From NCBI GenBank assembly GCA_026785865.1, contig JAJAZG010000128.1, forward strand, positions 1-7,357: a DNA stretch of 7,357 nt, written 5' to 3'. The translations under genes and the position numbers were made by a program. Each line of letters starts with the position of its first letter. Position 1 is the stretch's first letter. Shown in pieces: positions 6,578 to 7,357 of this stretch. The notes beneath the pieces were generated by a model that saw only the letters and a list, made by a program, of their open reading frames with translations, made no database searches and was not told where the DNA came from. Source of the stretch: Pseudanabaena sp. CAN_BIN31 (GTDB lineage: Bacteria > Cyanobacteriota > Cyanobacteriia > Pseudanabaenales > Pseudanabaenaceae).

Positions 6578-6610
6578 AGAAAATGGCGTGCAAAGCACGC
6601 CATTTTCTTT
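6576..6610. terminator. Bidirectional terminator hairpin between the convergent malic enzyme and kinase genes
   Basis: A perfect 16-bp inverted repeat (6576-6591 and 6595-6610) with an AAA loop. The arms begin AAAGAAAATGG and end CCATTTTCTTT, so each strand ends its stem in a T-rich tract. The left arm overlaps the last two bases of the malic enzyme stop codon, and the right arm ends 9 bases from the kinase stop. Position and symmetry fit one hairpin ending transcripts from both sides. Confidence 0.85.
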
Positions 6611-6619
6611 ATCTGGGTT

Positions 6620-7120
6620 TTATATAAATGTCAAGCGATGCAAAATATGGGGCAGTAATAACACGCTAGCAATTAGCAAAGCCGCGATCGCCGCAATCAG
6701 CACTGCACCAGCCGCACAGTCTTTAGTGATTTTGGCTAACTGGTGAAACTCTCGCCCTACTGCCAAATCAACGACTGCCTCTAAAGCTGTATTTAACAAC
6801 TCCAGTACCAAAACTAAAGCGATCGTCAAACTGATAACCGAACACGCAACAGCCGAAAGTTGGAAATAAAGACTCAAAGATAAGGCGATCGCGCCAATGA
6901 TTAGGTGAACGCGAAAATTGCGCTGTGTACGGAAAGCGTAACTAACACCTTGTCCAGCATATTTAAAACTAAGCAGTAAGTTTGTAGCAACTTGAAAAGA
7001 AGCAGTGCGTTGCGCGGCACTCTCTTCGGATTCATCCAACTCATCAATCTCTGTCATTGGCTCAGATATAGAAGGCGATTTAACTAAAAGTAGTCTTGGT
7101 AGCGGTAAATCGTTATTCAT
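6620..7120 (-). CDS. dgkA: Diacylglycerol/undecaprenol kinase, DgkA family (integral membrane)
   Basis: A 166-residue small membrane kinase when started at ATG 7120. It phosphorylates diacylglycerol or undecaprenol using ATP. After an acidic N-terminal stretch of about 40 residues comes LLLSFKYAGQGVSYAFRTQRNFRVH (about 48-72, first half amphipathic), then three hydrophobic segments near 72-89, 91-111 and 136-156. The signature ELLNTALEAVVDL has Glu107, Asn110 and Glu114 spaced like E. coli Glu69, Asn72 and Glu76, and HQLAKITKDCAAGAVL follows. RNFRVH resembles the Gram-positive type (B. subtilis DgkA acts as an undecaprenol kinase), so lipid-carrier recycling is plausible, though the substrate is not provable here. 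A GTG at 7177 would add 19 residues, but ATG 7120 has a GGAAGAA ribosome site 6 bases upstream and is preferred. A lone TAGAAT (7166-7161) is the only promoter-like element seen. HIP1 sites lie at 6684 and 6885. Confidence 0.9.
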   Translation of the reverse strand: MNNDLPLPRLLLVKSPSISEPMTEIDELDESEESAAQRTASFQVATNLLLSFKYAGQGVSYAFRTQRNFRVHLIIGAIALSLSLYFQLSAVACSVISLTIALVLVLELLNTALEAVVDLAVGREFHQLAKITKDCAAGAVLIAAIAALLIASVLLLPHILHRLTFI

Positions 7121-7175
7121 GCAGATTCTTCCAAATAGACTTTGCCAAGCAATTGTCGAGATTCTAACGCTAGGC

Positions 7176-7190
7176 ACTTAACTTAACTTA
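7176..7190. repeat. Three tandem copies of ACTTA upstream of the kinase gene
   Basis: ACTTA is repeated three times without a gap, 56-70 bases before the kinase start codon. It could be a regulator-binding array or a simple slippage repeat; three 5-base units may also be chance. The surrounding 7121-7235 stretch shows no gene and no convincing -35/-10 pair. Confidence 0.3.
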
Positions 7191-7234
7191 CCCAAATTAA
7201 GCTGATGTGCCTTTAAGTTGCAAGATGATTGTGG

Positions 7235-7357
7235 CGCGCGGGGGGGGGGGCCCACATCATGTGGGTTTTTTTTTTGAATTTTTATTTGGGTGAGGGGTAC
7301 CCCCCGAATATTTTATTTTTTTGGTTTTATTTTTTTAAATTGTTTTGGGCAAAAAAA
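7235..7357. other. Homopolymer-rich low-complexity right end, probably poor-quality contig-end sequence
   Basis: This stretch contains a run of 11 G (7240-7250), 10 T (7266-7275), GGGGTACCCC (7294-7303), several shorter T runs and a final run of 7 A. Composition changes abruptly to G/T runs with no coding frame. Within it, CCCACA-TCA-TGTGGG followed by T10 (7251-7275) has the form of a plus-strand intrinsic terminator, but no plus-strand gene precedes it. An assembly or base-calling artefact is the simplest reading. Confidence 0.6.

Larger units (their letters stand above)
357..6892. repeat. HIP1 octamers (GCGATCGC), dispersed
   Basis: HIP1 is the over-represented octameric palindrome of many cyanobacterial genomes. 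Copies begin at 357 (transporter), 736, 912, 1354, 1901, 2179, 2323 and 2598 (narB), 3625 and 4157 (antitoxin), 5558 and 6440 (malic enzyme), and 6684 and 6885 (kinase). None lies in the toxin gene or in the AbiTii region; the gaps are 2606-3624 and 4165-5557. Positions were read by eye, so one or two may be missed. Confidence 0.85.

Noticed and set aside
7121..7177. GTG at 7177 as the kinase start (19 extra residues)
   Set aside because: ATG 7120 has a good ribosome site and the extra residues do not look like the family N-terminus.
1..7357. CRISPR arrays, tRNA or rRNA genes
   Set aside because: No regularly spaced repeats, and no tRNA-like or rRNA-like sequence was recognised on either strand.

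Overview
The window is a piece of a cyanobacterial chromosome. The evidence is the HIP1 octamer GCGATCGC (13 copies noted), a ferredoxin-type assimilatory nitrate reductase (NarB) beside a nitrate-transporter-like protein, and a malic enzyme of the 463-residue cyanobacterial ACT-domain type. The genus cannot be fixed from the sequence alone; a filamentous, moderate-GC lineage such as Pseudanabaena is a guess.

Layout. Positions 1-524 hold the 3' end of a nitrate/bicarbonate ABC-transporter gene with an NrtA-like substrate-binding domain, running in from the left edge. A 22-bp perfect hairpin plus T-run (529-585) follows, then narB (609-2765). Together these are the end of a nitrate-assimilation cluster: uptake of nitrate, then reduction to nitrite with electrons from ferredoxin.

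Positions 2766-5185 are an accessory island. It holds a HigB/RelE-like toxin gene (2857-3192), an overlapping gene for a long antitoxin-type protein that fuses an XRE helix-turn-helix to an ImmA/IrrE zinc-protease domain (3185-4294), and, 28 bp later, an AbiTii abortive-infection gene (4323-4994). The last is cut by one in-frame TAA at codon 102. All three genes point the same way with tight spacing, so they look like one transcription unit, probably a small toxin-antitoxin/defence cassette. HIP1 sites are absent from the toxin gene and the AbiTii gene. Palindromic sequences lie before (2791-2804) and after (5053-5099) the cassette and could be operators.

Positions 5186-6577 encode the malic enzyme (malate to pyruvate plus CO2). 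It converges on a dgkA-family diacylglycerol/undecaprenol kinase gene (7120-6620, minus strand), and a 16-bp hairpin between them (6576-6610) is shaped to terminate both. The last ~120 bases (from about 7235) are homopolymer-rich and look like poor-quality contig-end sequence.

The most interesting part is the accessory island: a toxin with a protease-fused antitoxin and a freshly broken AbiTii gene, set between housekeeping genes. These families are known; the combination and the nonsense mutation are what deserve a second look.
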